Positions 1-7,347 are shown, numbered from the stretch's first letter. The stretch: DNA of 40,970 bases from an uncultured Lachnospiraceae bacterium (GCA_910589075.1 CAJUSK010000021.1:1-40970); one strand, 5' to 3'. Numbers and translations: made by a program. Notes: generated from the letters alone by a model not told the origin.

Positions 1-2
1 CG

Positions 3-116
3 ATTGGTATTGCAGGATACGAATTAAGCAATGCGCTCAGCAAAGAATACCAACGCAGTCTTCCTACAATAGAAACGTTGGAGTCTGAAGTGGCAAAAAT
101 GATGAATACAAAATAA
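3..116 (+). CDS. 3' end of an unidentified protein
   Basis: An open frame enters from the left edge and ends at TAA 114-116, giving 37 residues that finish SEVAKMMNTK. The tail is polar and probably helical. No start is in the window and I do not recognise a family. A hairpin with a following T-rich stretch comes directly after the stop, which supports this being a real gene end. The next genes point the other way, so it has no visible operon partner here. Confidence 0.5.
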   Translation: MGIAGYELSNALSKEYQRSLPTIETLESEVAKMMNTK

Positions 117-118
117 AT

Positions 119-144
119 AGTCTGCAAGTTGTAGACTGTTTTGT
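119..144 (+). terminator. Probable intrinsic terminator of the left-edge gene
   Basis: AGTCTGC (119-125) pairs with GTAGACT (131-137) around a 5-nt loop, with one G-T wobble, and is followed by GTTTTGT. It starts three bases after the stop codon. The T-tract is interrupted, so strength is uncertain. Confidence 0.5.
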
Positions 145-357
145 ATCCATGTTATTTCGCACTAAACTGTCAGAATTAACAAGCTATTTCTAAACAATTC
201 CTAACGATTTGTCATTGTAAAACTCCGTTCATATATGGTGTAAGTGTGGGCAATTTTACAAACAATAGATTGCAGGCTTCGCCAGCAAACCTATTGTCAT
301 GAATAAATAGAGAACTGGTTTATATCTTAACCAGTCCTCTGTCCAAAGAAAGATATG
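145..357. other. AT-rich non-coding stretch with two hairpins
   Basis: I see no gene here. It contains the 43-bp palindromic repeat (261-303) and a 7-bp inverted repeat, ACTGGTT 314-320 with AACCAGT 329-335. The second hairpin lies just beyond the 3' end of the minus-strand small gene but lacks a T-tract. Confidence 0.5.
261..303. repeat. 43-bp palindromic repeat, copy 1
   Basis: This 43-bp stretch recurs exactly, in the opposite orientation, at 29110-29152. It can fold on itself: ACAATAG pairs with CTATTGT at the outside, TGC with GCA further in, and GGC with GCC around a TTC loop. Identity stops abruptly at both ends of the shared block. The pattern suits a dispersed REP-like or MITE-like element. 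I see no coding capacity. Confidence 0.8.
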
Positions 358-597
358 TTACCACAATTCTAAAGAATCTTCCGCGTCAACCCACATCTGC
401 ATATTTCCCTCAAGGCAGAGGCGAGCATATTCAAGCGGCTCATCTATTGCTAATGCATCTAAGGCACATTGAGAGCAGGGAGTAGTCCTTAATCCATCTT
501 CAGCCTTGTTGCAGTCAATCCGCAGGAGATACCCGTCAAAGGTGGTTATATCAATGCTGTTGTGCTTCTCATTGTATTTTACATATATGAATTTCAT
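358..597 (-). CDS. Small hypothetical protein, DUF6061-like
   Basis: The protein has 79 residues and starts MKFIYVKYN. The N-terminal half reads as alternating beta strands (KFIYVKYN, SIDITTF, YLLRIDC). The C-terminal half looks helical, with an EPLEYARLCLEG segment. From memory it resembles a family of 75-90 residue Firmicute proteins of unknown function (DUF6061). Two cysteines close together (CSQC) are notable but not a clear metal site. It is alone on its strand, with accessory debris on both sides. No function can be given. Confidence 0.55.
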   Translation of the reverse strand: MKFIYVKYNEKHNSIDITTFDGYLLRIDCNKAEDGLRTTPCSQCALDALAIDEPLEYARLCLEGNMQMWVDAEDSLELW

Positions 598-968
598 ATC
601 TTATTTGTCCTTCCTTTGCTAATTAAATTTGCGGAGAAATTTAAGAAAGCATTTCAATCAGTTCTTCCTGCCCTGTTCATTTCATGTTATAATTTGTTAC
701 AGGTTTTTCTTTCCCTTATTTTTGCCCTTATGAGAGTTCGTAACATGGGGGAAAAGGATATAACACAAGGGAAAGTCTAAGGGCAAACTCATTTGCTATA
801 AATTTAGCATTTTCAAGGGTTTGCGGACTTTTTGGAGATAAGATATAACTGTTATTAAATGCTATAAAAAGTGTCTTATCAGAATTCCAGTTTATAAAAC
901 CAATTCGCAAATTGTCCGAAAGTACGGACAGATAAACATTTATTACTGTTACATTTAGAGACATTGGG
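598..968. other. Stretch without a convincing gene
   Basis: Short open frames exist on both strands: a 72-codon plus-strand frame ending at 780 and a 99-codon minus-strand frame at 728-1027. Neither has a good ribosome binding site or a recognisable domain, and the minus frame overlaps the gene fragment at 969-1268 in another frame. I read this as decayed accessory DNA. Confidence 0.4.
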
Positions 969-1268
969 TCAAAACCTGGAATTTTTATAATTGTATGGAA
1001 TACTTGTTCCGGCAATAGCATCTTCAATTTTTTCTAAAATAAGCCAATCGTCCATATTTCCCTGATGTTCGAAAGCAAGGGGATCTATTTTCGTGACATT
1101 TTCAAATTCCACTAAGCACAGACACTTTTTATGCCACCGTACTTTTTGCTGATCGGATAAGTGTAATTTGCTCTGATGATCTGCAAGGGTCTTTGTGATT
1201 TCCTCATCTGACAGTTTCACAAAATTTTGCACTTCTGTTACAATGGCGGTTGCCTTTATCTTTGCACT
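969..1268 (-). pseudogene. C-terminal fragment of an unidentified protein
   Basis: An open minus-strand frame of about 100 codons has no upstream start beyond GTG at 1232, because a stop lies at about 1269. It reads as genuine protein: KIKATAIVTEV, then a charged helix, then RWHKKCLCLVEF and NMDDWLILEKIED. The strand-rich pattern gives a PUA- or ASCH-like impression, but I cannot name the family. Its 5' end is missing and abuts the broken end of the AraC gene in a different frame, so it is most simply the tail of a gene whose front was removed by the same event. Confidence 0.45.
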
Positions 1269-1864
1269 TCCTTTTCATGTAAGTGCTCATCATACATGCC
1301 AAAGAGACCGAATATCCCCTTTGGGGTGGCGGTATCTATTGAAACCAGCTTTGCAAAAATACCATTACGTTGACATGCATTCCAAAATTCCGGTATTTTC
1401 CTGAAATGAAGATTATTTTCGCAAGATACAGTGATACTTTTCCCCACCAGTCGAAAACCGGCTTTCTGTTCAAGTTTCCACGAATATTCAGGGCGTTCTA
1501 ATATCTGCATTTTCGGAACAACCTTTAAAACAACATTCGGATTTCGTGCGTTTCTTGGCGACACTCCATGAAAATGTTCAAATGCTTTTGTAAATGATGT
1601 AGGAGAATCATAACCATATTTGTAGCTGATATCAATGACTTTCAAATCAGTGCTTTTCAAATCATACCCGGCTAATGTCAATTTTCGTGAGCGAATATAT
1701 TCGGCAAAACTGATGCCATTCATGTATGAAAATACCTTTTGAAAAAAGCCAAAAGAACATTCTGCTATTTTTGAGATTTCTTCACTGTCTATCACTTCTT
1801 CTTTTCGTTGTAAATGATTTTCGACGTAATCAATAATTACCTGTAGTTTTTCATTCCATTCCAT
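1256..1864 (-). pseudogene. AraC-family regulator truncated in its GyrI-like domain
   Basis: Translation from ATG 1864, which has AAAGGAG six bases upstream, gives 202 residues. Residues about 10-110 form a complete AraC/XylS double helix-turn-helix, including DISYKYGYDSPTSFTKAFEHFHGVSP. The part from about residue 120 matches the start of an AraC-associated ligand-binding (GyrI-like) domain, ending GIFGLFGMYDE. Full proteins of this type run to about 290 residues; here the ligand domain stops half-way after an unrelated tail (HLHEKEVQR). The DNA-binding part is intact, so a regulator unable to sense its ligand is possible, but decay is likelier. Confidence 0.65.
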
Positions 1865-2219
1865 GTTTCGCTCCTTTCGGCCTGACTTATATGATTTTAT
1901 CAAATGTATTCCCACACTTCCTCTTATTTTTGGCTCTGTATGGATAGTATAATACGCTGATTGTAATTCATGACAGTAGAAAGTTGAAAAACGTGCATTT
2001 TGCTGTACATGGCGATCAAAGGTCGGAAAAGCGTGTGCACGATAGTGTTCCTAAAAAATACTACAAATTAGAAAAACGGGATTGACAGATGAAAATACCT
2101 GTGGCATGCTATCATAGTAAACGCGTATATCTGATTGCAGGGCTCCGGCCTGCCGGGACAGGCGGGTTGCTGTAGAAAGACAAAGAGACAAAAACAGGAA
2201 GAAAGGATGTTATAATAAG
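1865..2219. other. Divergent intergenic region, AraC remnant to lysA
   Basis: It holds possible start signals for both neighbours. On the minus strand there is a TATTAT/TATACT stretch near 1945-1955. On the plus strand an extended -10 lies at 2107-2115. The lysA leader (about 2130-2200) contains a small GC-rich hairpin, GCCTG with CAGGC around CCGGGA. I looked for T-box and lysine-riboswitch signatures upstream of lysA and found none. Confidence 0.4.
2107..2115 (+). promoter_or_regulatory. Possible extended -10 promoter for lysA
   Basis: TGCTATCAT fits the TGnTATAAT extended -10 pattern. A perfect TTGACA at 2082-2087 lies upstream, but the 22-base spacing is too long for a standard promoter, so the extended -10 would have to carry recognition. 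This would give a leader of about 100 nt. Confidence 0.35.
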
Positions 2220-3479
2220 ATGAAAAAGAAGCCTTTTGTTACACTTTCCCAAGTACAGGAGATTGTCAAGGAATATCCGACGCCGTTTCATATCTATGAT
2301 GAGAAAGGAATCCGGGAAAATGCAAGGAAGCTGAAAGCGGCTTTTGCGTGGAACAGGGGATTTAAGGAATATTTTGCGGTGAAAGCTACGCCGAATCCGT
2401 TTCTGATGGAGATTTTGCGGCAGGAGGGGATTGGTATGGACTGTTCCTCCTATACGGAGCTGTATCTGTCAGAGAAAGTGGGATTTTCGGGAGACGAGAT
2501 TATGTTTTCTTCCAATGTGACACCCAGAGAGGATTTTAAACTGGCATATGATCTGGGGGCAATCATAAATTTCGACGATATTACCCATCTGAAATTTTAT
2601 GAAAAGATCGCGCCTTTCAGGGAAACCATGTGCTGCCGTTTTAATCCGGGCGGGGATTTTACCATTCAGAACGATATTATGGACAAGCCGGGGGATGCGA
2701 AATATGGCATGACCAGAGAGCAGATGAAGGAAGCCTTTCGCTATATGAAAGAGAAAGGAGTAAAACATTTCGGAATTCACGCCTTTCTGGCAAGCAATAC
2801 CACTTCGGAGGCGTATTATCCCGCGCTGGCGGAAATTCTGTTTACGCTGGCGGTGGAGCTCCGGCGGGAACTGAATATTCATATAGCGTTTATCAATCTC
2901 TCCGGCGGGGTGGGCATTCCTTACAGGCCGGATGAAGAAGCGAATGATATTATGGTCATCGGCGAAGGTGTGCGCAGGGCTTATGAGAAGATACTTGTGC
3001 CGGAAGGTATGGATGATGTGGCTATTTATACGGAACTGGGGCGGTTTATGCTGGCGCCCTATGGCGGTCTGGTGACACAGGCCATTCATGAGAAACATAT
3101 TTACAAAGAGTATATTGGCGTGGATGCCTGCGCGGCCAATCTGATGCGGCCTGCGGTATATGGATCCTATCATCATATAACGGTGCTGGGGAAGGAAGAT
3201 GCAGCGGCGGATCATATCTATGATGTCACCGGCGGGCTTTGTGAAAACTGTGATAAATTTGCCATTGACCGCGCCCTGCCGGAGATTGCTACCGGAGACT
3301 ATCTGTTTATTCATGATACAGGCGCCCATGGGTTTTCTATGGGATATAATTATAATGGAAAACTGCGCAGCGCGGAAATTCTGCTGAAAGAAGACGGCAG
3401 CACCAGGCTGATCCGCCGGGCAGAGACGAAGGAGGATTACTTTGCCACCCTGGATCTGGAGCATGGGTTTGAAGGATAA
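2220..3479 (+). CDS. lysA: Diaminopimelate decarboxylase
   Basis: This 419-residue PLP enzyme of fold type III should decarboxylate meso-diaminopimelate to L-lysine in the cytoplasm. The PLP lysine is K55 in YFAVKATPNP. The barrel histidine is H187 in GIHAF, a glycine-rich phosphate-binding loop is seen at LSGGVG, and the second-subunit cysteine motif CENCD (C341) sits in the C-terminal beta domain, followed by YNYNGKLRSAEIL. Length matches the family. The ATG has AGAAAGGA 12 bases upstream. The gene stands alone with its own terminator. Related fold-III decarboxylases acting on other basic amino acids cannot be fully excluded, but the motif set fits LysA best. Confidence 0.85.
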   Translation: MKKKPFVTLSQVQEIVKEYPTPFHIYDEKGIRENARKLKAAFAWNRGFKEYFAVKATPNPFLMEILRQEGIGMDCSSYTELYLSEKVGFSGDEIMFSSNVTPREDFKLAYDLGAIINFDDITHLKFYEKIAPFRETMCCRFNPGGDFTIQNDIMDKPGDAKYGMTREQMKEAFRYMKEKGVKHFGIHAFLASNTTSEAYYPALAEILFTLAVELRRELNIHIAFINLSGGVGIPYRPDEEANDIMVIGEGVRRAYEKILVPEGMDDVAIYTELGRFMLAPYGGLVTQAIHEKHIYKEYIGVDACAANLMRPAVYGSYHHITVLGKEDAAADHIYDVTGGLCENCDKFAIDRALPEIATGDYLFIHDTGAHGFSMGYNYNGKLRSAEILLKEDGSTRLIRRAETKEDYFATLDLEHGFEG

Positions 3480-3530
3480 GATAAAGCGGGCAGGGCTTAT
3501 TTGGGCAGCTTACTGCCCGCTTCTTTATCT
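3480..3530 (+). terminator. lysA terminator
   Basis: AGCGGGCAG (3485-3493) pairs perfectly with CTGCCCGCT (3513-3521). Flanking AGATAAA and TTTATCT extend the stem imperfectly, and the descending arm runs into TTCTTTAT. It starts one base after the lysA stop and could work in both directions. Confidence 0.75.
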
Positions 3531-3552
3531 GGGGGCGTTGTATCTATCGTAT

Positions 3553-3581
3553 AAATTGGGCAGAAAGTGTCTGCCCAATTT
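3553..3581. other. Perfect 11-bp hairpin
   Basis: AAATTGGGCAG (3553-3563) pairs with CTGCCCAATTT (3571-3581) around a 7-nt loop. It repeats the GGGCAG/CTGCCC core of the lysA terminator 40 bases upstream. It may be a second terminator or the end of a lost element, and it borders the DUF1016 remnant. Confidence 0.6.
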
Positions 3582-3908
3582 GCAAGTTTGCCTATAACAA
3601 AGGAGGGAAGGAAATTTTTTCTAAACCTTTCACATTATGTATTACTTATGCGTATTCCCAATATAGATGAGTGTCATTTTTATGAAATTGAAGCAGTTAG
3701 GAATGGATGGGGAGTAAAGAAGCTGGGAAGACAATATGACAGTGCATTATATGTGCGGCTGGCATTGAGCCGGGATAAAGAGGGAATAGATCAATTATCG
3801 ACGGAAGGGAAAATAATAGAGAAACCTGAAGATTGTAAGCGCCAAATATTAATGTGGTCAGATCCAAAATTACCCCAGCCCTTTGTGAGTTGGGGTAATT
3901 CACTATAA
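3567..3908 (+). pseudogene. DUF1016 (YhcG-like PDDEXK nuclease) N-terminal remnant
   Basis: From about position 3620 the translation matches the N-terminal domain of DUF1016/YhcG proteins: SHYVLLMRI, FYEIEAVRNGWGVKKLGRQ, ALYVRLALSRDKEG and KIIEKPED are typical. These proteins carry a C-terminal PDDEXK nuclease and are often found with restriction and other defence genes. Here only about 90 of some 350 residues survive. The nuclease domain is absent, the frame runs off into unrelated sequence after PEDCK, and the N-terminal start is also lost. It is bracketed by hairpins at 3553-3581 and 3868-3900. Confidence 0.7.
3868..3900. other. Perfect 10-bp hairpin at the end of the DUF1016 remnant
   Basis: AATTACCCCA (3868-3877) pairs with TGGGGTAATT (3891-3900) around 13 bases. 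No T-tract follows. Together with the 3553-3581 hairpin it frames the nuclease remnant. Confidence 0.6.
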
Positions 3909-3936
3909 TTCATATGCGATTTTTGATAGATTGGAG

Positions 3937-4047
3937 TTATTCACTCCACGGCGCCAGTTCCGCCAGCTGTTCATCGGTCATATCTTTACTTGGCCGATGT
4001 TCCAGCAGAAATTTGAGATATTTGTAAATATTCAGGCCGTGCGCTTT
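3937..4047 (-). mobile_element. IS66-family transposase, C-terminal remnant
   Basis: A 36-codon minus-strand frame ends at TAA 3937-3939. It reads AHGLNIYKYLKFLLEHRP followed by LAELAPWSE, the characteristic end of IS66-family transposases. Everything upstream of this end is missing. At 4047-4049 it joins IS3-family sequence in another frame, so it is the stump of an element largely replaced by a second insertion or deletion. Confidence 0.75.
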
Positions 4048-4048
4048 T

Positions 4049-4102
4049 CTTCCTGGCAGCTTCCGTCTTTTCAGAAACTTCGAGATAAATGGCTTCTATC
4101 AT
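4049..4102 (-). mobile_element. IS3-family orfB, first 18 codons only
   Basis: ATG 4102 overlaps the orfA stop, as usual for IS3 elements, and gives MIEAIYLEVSEKTEAARK, the expected start of an IS3 orfB transposase. The frame is cut after 18 codons, where IS66 sequence begins. No DDE catalytic core survives. Confidence 0.65.
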
Positions 4103-4383
4103 TTTCCCAAAATGTTGATGGCTTTTTTTAATACATCAAGTGCATCTTGTGCGTCACTCAGTTCACGTTTAAGACGGGCAATTTCTTTTTGTTCATCAGA
4201 TGTATAATTACCGGAACCACGAACAGGGATATCACCCGACTCACGGAAATCTTTCAGCCATTTTGAAAGAGTACTGTAACCGATTCCAAGATTTTGCGCA
4301 CATCCACGTACACCCAATTCTTTATGATCTTCATAGTACTGGACTGCATCGATTTTAAACTGTTAGTCATGTTGCTTTGCCAT
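4099..4383 (-). pseudogene. IS3-family orfA with a nonsense codon
   Basis: From ATG 4383 (GAAGGAGG just upstream) the frame reads MAKQHD, then TAA at 4363-4365, then QFKIDAVQYYEDHKELGVRG and onward through a helix-turn-helix (CAQNLGIGYSTLSKWLKDF) and a leucine-zipper-like coiled coil (IARLKRELSDAQDALDVLKKAINIL). This is a complete IS3/IS150-type orfA in length and order apart from the stop at codon 7. A single base change would restore it, so decay is recent. Confidence 0.75.
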
Positions 4384-4532
4384 ATGAGAGCCTCCTTCAG
4401 CATGTACTTCTATTGTATCATGCTTATATATAGTTTGGATTTCTCATTTTAGCTTGTACTATTTATTCTAACAGCATAGTACACTAGGACATTGGGAGGC
4501 GTTAGATAGGACACTATATTGGCAACACCGCT
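4384..4532. other. Probable IS3 end and RT downstream region
   Basis: There is no gene here. It holds the orfA leader and, further out, a repeated TAGGACA motif (near 4487 and 4508) that could belong to the element's outer end. I cannot define terminal inverted repeats or a target duplication. No clear terminator for the reverse transcriptase is seen. Confidence 0.35.
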
Positions 4533-5888
4533 TTAATTGGGCTTCGCGTAATCCTTTTTGAGAAATCTTCGGATTTTTTGCATATTTCGTCTGGAAACAA
4601 TCCCTATTCGCTCATCTTCTCCAAATCTATTTGGTGTTTGAGCACTATTCACATAAGTAAGAAAATTTCCGGGCTTGCCAGTGGAACCTCTCACTGAATA
4701 CTTCATATATAAATTCTTCTTGCTGATATGGTTTCCTCGCTTTGTATATCCACCGCTTTTTGATATTGTCTTTGCTTTCTTTCGCAGCCGTTGATAATAT
4801 TTTGAAACCGTTTTTGCTCTTAAACTCACCTTTTCCCCATCAAAAGTAAATCCAAGGAAATTCAAATAACGGTTGGAACAATCAGCATCTTTGTGAATGA
4901 TGCCTCCACAATTCTCAATTTTCTTTTCCATAAAATGATAATATTGAGTTTTGCTTGGCTGTAATTCAAGACCAGGGCAATTTGAATGATTGAATAAATC
5001 GCTGATTTCTGTTAAGACGCTAATAGCAGTTGCTTCCTCAATATGAGGCAATACGATGATAAAATCATCGCTATATCGCATATATAATCCATCAAACGCT
5101 CTTATAAAATCACGAATTGATTTATCTATTTCCAGCATATACAGATTTGCTAATGCTCCGCTCATCGGGGATCCCTGGGGAATACCGCAGTCTTTATTCT
5201 TTTGAATACGATATGCGTTTTTCTTCAGGTCTTGGGGTGATAAGACACGTTTCTTTTGGTTTAACTCTCGTCTCCCTTTCGGAGTATCATTCAAGCCATG
5301 AATTTTCAATAGATCAGCTAATTCAAAGTAGCTATAGCGAGTGATATTTTTGAACACAGCATAGTGATCTGGAGGTAATCTATCTGTATGAAGCAATTGG
5401 CACCATTGCTTTTTAAGATATTCATGGTCGAGATTATCAAAAAATTTCGTAAAATCGCCAATCATAATATAACAATCATGGCTTCTACGGATAAACTGGA
5501 TAGCTCTTTTCGCAAAGTCAATATTATTTTGGTTGTTCAGATTTGTCCGATAGGCAACGGCAACATCATGTATCCCGAGGCGCTTGCATTCTTCATTGTA
5601 TCTCCCATTAAGGATAAAATTATACAGCTGGAAAATACAGCGATCAATATGTGCGGCATAACAAATATCTCTATGCTTCTCTTTTATCCCACCCTTTTTT
5701 GCAGAATATTTGCTCATATCTTTATTATAGTGGATAAAGGGGTAGAAGCCATGTTTACAGATATTTTGAGGATCAGAAATGTACTCCCAACTCTTAGAAA
5801 TATCTGTACGATAATCAAAATGAGCATAGTACCTTTGACTTTTTTTGATGGTTCTTTCGGATGTCCGCCAAATCTCTATATCTTGCAT
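4533..5888 (-). CDS. Stand-alone reverse transcriptase, DRT/unknown-group type
   Basis: The start ATG 5888 is chosen because AGGAGAG lies five bases upstream; it gives 451 residues. RT motifs are all present: catalytic Asp in GDFTKFFD (D145), IPQGSPMSGALANLYM (about 236-251), YSDD (272-275) and a thumb-like YLNFLGFTF (341-349). The N-terminal 130 residues (HFDYRTDI, KHGFYPFIHY, CYAAHIDR) and the basic C-terminal 100 residues are not the maturase or HNH domains of group II introns. No retron msr-msd or DGR partner is seen. With the structured leader upstream this fits defence-associated RTs, and the closest layout I know is the DRT2 type. Downstream lie only IS remnants. Confidence 0.85.
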   Translation of the reverse strand: MQDIEIWRTSERTIKKSQRYYAHFDYRTDISKSWEYISDPQNICKHGFYPFIHYNKDMSKYSAKKGGIKEKHRDICYAAHIDRCIFQLYNFILNGRYNEECKRLGIHDVAVAYRTNLNNQNNIDFAKRAIQFIRRSHDCYIMIGDFTKFFDNLDHEYLKKQWCQLLHTDRLPPDHYAVFKNITRYSYFELADLLKIHGLNDTPKGRRELNQKKRVLSPQDLKKNAYRIQKNKDCGIPQGSPMSGALANLYMLEIDKSIRDFIRAFDGLYMRYSDDFIIVLPHIEEATAISVLTEISDLFNHSNCPGLELQPSKTQYYHFMEKKIENCGGIIHKDADCSNRYLNFLGFTFDGEKVSLRAKTVSKYYQRLRKKAKTISKSGGYTKRGNHISKKNLYMKYSVRGSTGKPGNFLTYVNSAQTPNRFGEDERIGIVSRRNMQKIRRFLKKDYAKPN

Positions 5889-5904
5889 AGTTCTCTCCTG
5901 AACG

Positions 5905-6205
5905 CCGATACCCGCTGGCATGGAGGATAGCATTCCTTAACCAGCGGGTACAAACCGAAACGTGGTATTTAATTTTCACCTTGTAGGCGGCTTGTTTAGA
6001 TTACCAGCTATCCTAAATGCAATGCTTAACTGTGATACAATTAAGCTGGAGACATATGTCAACGTAAGCTTGTTAATGCTCACCTTGGCGACGATGTTCT
6101 GCCGGAGCAGACCATCAGCCAACCTGAACCTTGCAGAAATATCCGTAGAAATCTCATTGGAGGTGTTGACAACAATCATCTTCCCTTAAACCAAATGTAT
6201 AAGGT
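5905..6205 (-). ncRNA. Structured RNA leader of the RT, candidate RT template
   Basis: About 300 nt separate the strong promoter from the RT start. Read on the minus strand, the region folds well. TGTCAAC 6171-6165 pairs with GTTGACA 6063-6057, with ACCT and AGGT just inside. GATG-G-TCTGC pairs with GCAGA-A-CATC around UCCG at 6116-6093. CTTAATTGT pairs with ACAGTTAAG around AUC at 6045-6025. ACCCGCTGG 5949-5941 pairs with CCAGCGGGT 5918-5910, directly before the RT ribosome binding site. An RNA gene immediately upstream of and co-oriented with the RT is the rule in DRT2 and some other DRT systems. Exact ends are inferred. Confidence 0.65.
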
Positions 6206-6211
6206 AATTTT

Positions 6212-6240
6212 ATTATAGTAGTTAGGCCGGCTTTTGTCAA
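6212..6240 (-). promoter_or_regulatory. Perfect-consensus sigma-70/A promoter for ncRNA-RT
   Basis: On the minus strand TTGACA (6240-6235) is followed after exactly 17 bases by TATAAT (6217-6212). Both hexamers and the spacing are consensus, predicting strong constitutive transcription from about 6205. This is far stronger than a typical promoter of a low-abundance enzyme and fits an abundant RNA. Confidence 0.85.
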
Positions 6241-6562
6241 TTCTAGTACCAGCAGTGCAGTACGAATTTACAAAAAATTCACGTCTCAATTTTGAAAGGG
6301 ATAATATGGGTTTGGGACTATCCCAACAAGCAAAAACAGTTACGGCCCGCAAGGGCCAAAAGTGGCTGTTTTTCGGGAGTGTGTGTGGCCACATTCTCTA
6401 TAAATGTGCTTTAATAAGAGTTGTAATAGTAAAGTTTTTCATAGCCTGCACCTACAAAAAAAGTGATTCAGAGTTATCACATGACAGTTTTCCATATCGC
6501 TCCAATTTTCTGGGACTCTTCATAAAAACAATAAAAATTTATCGAATTACAATAAAACTTTA
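6241..6562. other. Intergenic region with nested hairpins
   Basis: I see no gene here. TTGGGA 6312-6317 pairs with TCCCAA 6321-6326. A nested structure follows: AAAAACAG 6332-6339 pairs with CTGTTTTT 6366-6373, enclosing GGCCC/GGGCC (6344-6348, 6353-6357) with a GCAA loop. The A- and T-flanked GC stem would work as a bidirectional terminator. The rest is AT-rich. Confidence 0.55.
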
Positions 6563-6591
6563 TTGACGTTCTAACTGCATGGTGGTAAAAT
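6563..6591 (+). promoter_or_regulatory. Promoter of the DUF2975-Xre-DUF4173 operon
   Basis: TTGACG (6563-6568), 17 bases, then TAAAAT (6586-6591): five of six consensus bases in each box. It predicts a leader of about 25 nt before the ATG at 6623. Confidence 0.75.
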
Positions 6592-6622
6592 AAGGAAACA
6601 CAGAGAATGCAGGAGGTTCTAT

Positions 6623-7102
6623 ATGAGTCAGAAAGGTCTGGCCAATTCTTTGAAGGCGGTTATTATTGGTGTGGCTGTCTGTGGGCTGGTGATTTATTTT
6701 TATTTTCTTCCGGTCTGGGGCAGGGCGATCATCCGGGCGGCTCCGGGATATGAGCGCTGTTATATACCATGGATGGTATTTTTATGGATAACAGCAGTGC
6801 CCTGTTATCTGGTTCTGTTGTGCGGCTGGAAAATTTCCTCGGAAATCGGCGCCGACCGGTCGTTTAGCGGCTATAATGCCAGGCTGTTGAAATATATCTC
6901 CGGTCTGGCGGCATTTGATTCGGTGCTGTTGTTTGTGGGAAGCGGCGTTTTTTATGTGCTGGGAATGAGCCATGGCGGATTGATGCTGTTTTGTATTATG
7001 GTGGTTTTCGCAGGCGTGACTGTCACAGTGGCTGCGGCTGCGCTGTCCCATCTGGTTTACAGAGCGGCCGTGCTGGAAGAAGAGAGCGAACTGACCATTT
7101 AG
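6623..7102 (+). CDS. DUF2975-type integral membrane protein
   Basis: The protein has 159 residues with four hydrophobic spans, at about 9-31, 47-67, 88-112 and 118-142. Size, span number and a following Xre gene match the DUF2975 (YoaS-like) family of Gram-positive membrane proteins, whose function is unknown. RBS GGAGG sits before ATG 6623. The next gene starts 14 bases after the stop, so the two are almost certainly co-transcribed. In such pairs the Xre partner is thought to control the operon, but no biochemical role is established. Confidence 0.7.
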   Translation: MSQKGLANSLKAVIIGVAVCGLVIYFYFLPVWGRAIIRAAPGYERCYIPWMVFLWITAVPCYLVLLCGWKISSEIGADRSFSGYNARLLKYISGLAAFDSVLLFVGSGVFYVLGMSHGGLMLFCIMVVFAGVTVTVAAAALSHLVYRAAVLEEESELTI

Positions 7103-7116
7103 AAAAAGGTGTGCGT

Positions 7117-7347
7117 ATGATTATCATAAATGTGGACGTCATGCTGGCGAAACGCAAAATGAGCGTAACACAGTTATCCGAACGGGTGGGGATAACCATG
7201 GCCAATATTTCCATATTGAAAAATGGAAAGGCGAAAGCCATTAAGATAGACACGCTGAACAGAATATGTGCTGCATTGAACTGTCAGCCGGGTGATATAC
7301 TGGAGTGGCAGCCGGATTTGGAAGCGGAATCAGGGAACTGTGAGTGA
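7117..7347 (+). CDS. Small Xre-family regulator, YozG-like
   Basis: ATG 7117 gives 76 residues forming a single Cro/C1 helix-turn-helix: LAKRKMSVTQLSERVGITMA, then a recognition helix with NISILKNGKAKAIKIDTLNRI and ALNCQPGDILEW. This is the compact Xre type regularly paired with DUF2975. A longer in-frame reading back to 6991 would overlap the preceding gene and has no RBS. It probably regulates this operon; no operator could be identified with confidence. Confidence 0.8.
   Translation: MIIINVDVMLAKRKMSVTQLSERVGITMANISILKNGKAKAIKIDTLNRICAALNCQPGDILEWQPDLEAESGNCE

Noticed and set aside
562..780. A 72-codon plus-strand open frame rich in hydrophobic residues
   Set aside because: It starts inside the minus-strand small gene and lacks an RBS; AT-rich DNA easily gives such frames.
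728..1027. A 99-codon minus-strand open frame
   Set aside because: No ribosome binding site, no recognisable domain, and it overlaps the better-looking fragment at 969-1268 in another frame.
2116..2219. T-box or lysine riboswitch before lysA
   Set aside because: The leader of about 100 nt is too short and lacks the T-box AGGGTGG core or the lysine-aptamer pattern.
2469..3464. Long open frame antisense to lysA
   Set aside because: Shadow of codon bias in a well-supported lysA gene; its translation is His/Arg/Gln-rich with no domain.
5305..5930. Plus-strand open frames within the RT gene
   Set aside because: They are antisense to a gene with complete RT motifs and have no start signals.
6051..6060. 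GACATATGTC in the RT leader as a second site for the Crp-type regulator
   Set aside because: It shares the core of GGACATATGTCC but lacks the outer G/C pair, and it lies within an RNA-structured region; short palindromes of this kind occur by chance.
4533..6240. Group II intron, retron or diversity-generating retroelement
   Set aside because: No maturase/HNH domain or intron domain V, no msr-msd arrangement with a short retron RT, and no variable-repeat/template-repeat pair near the RT.
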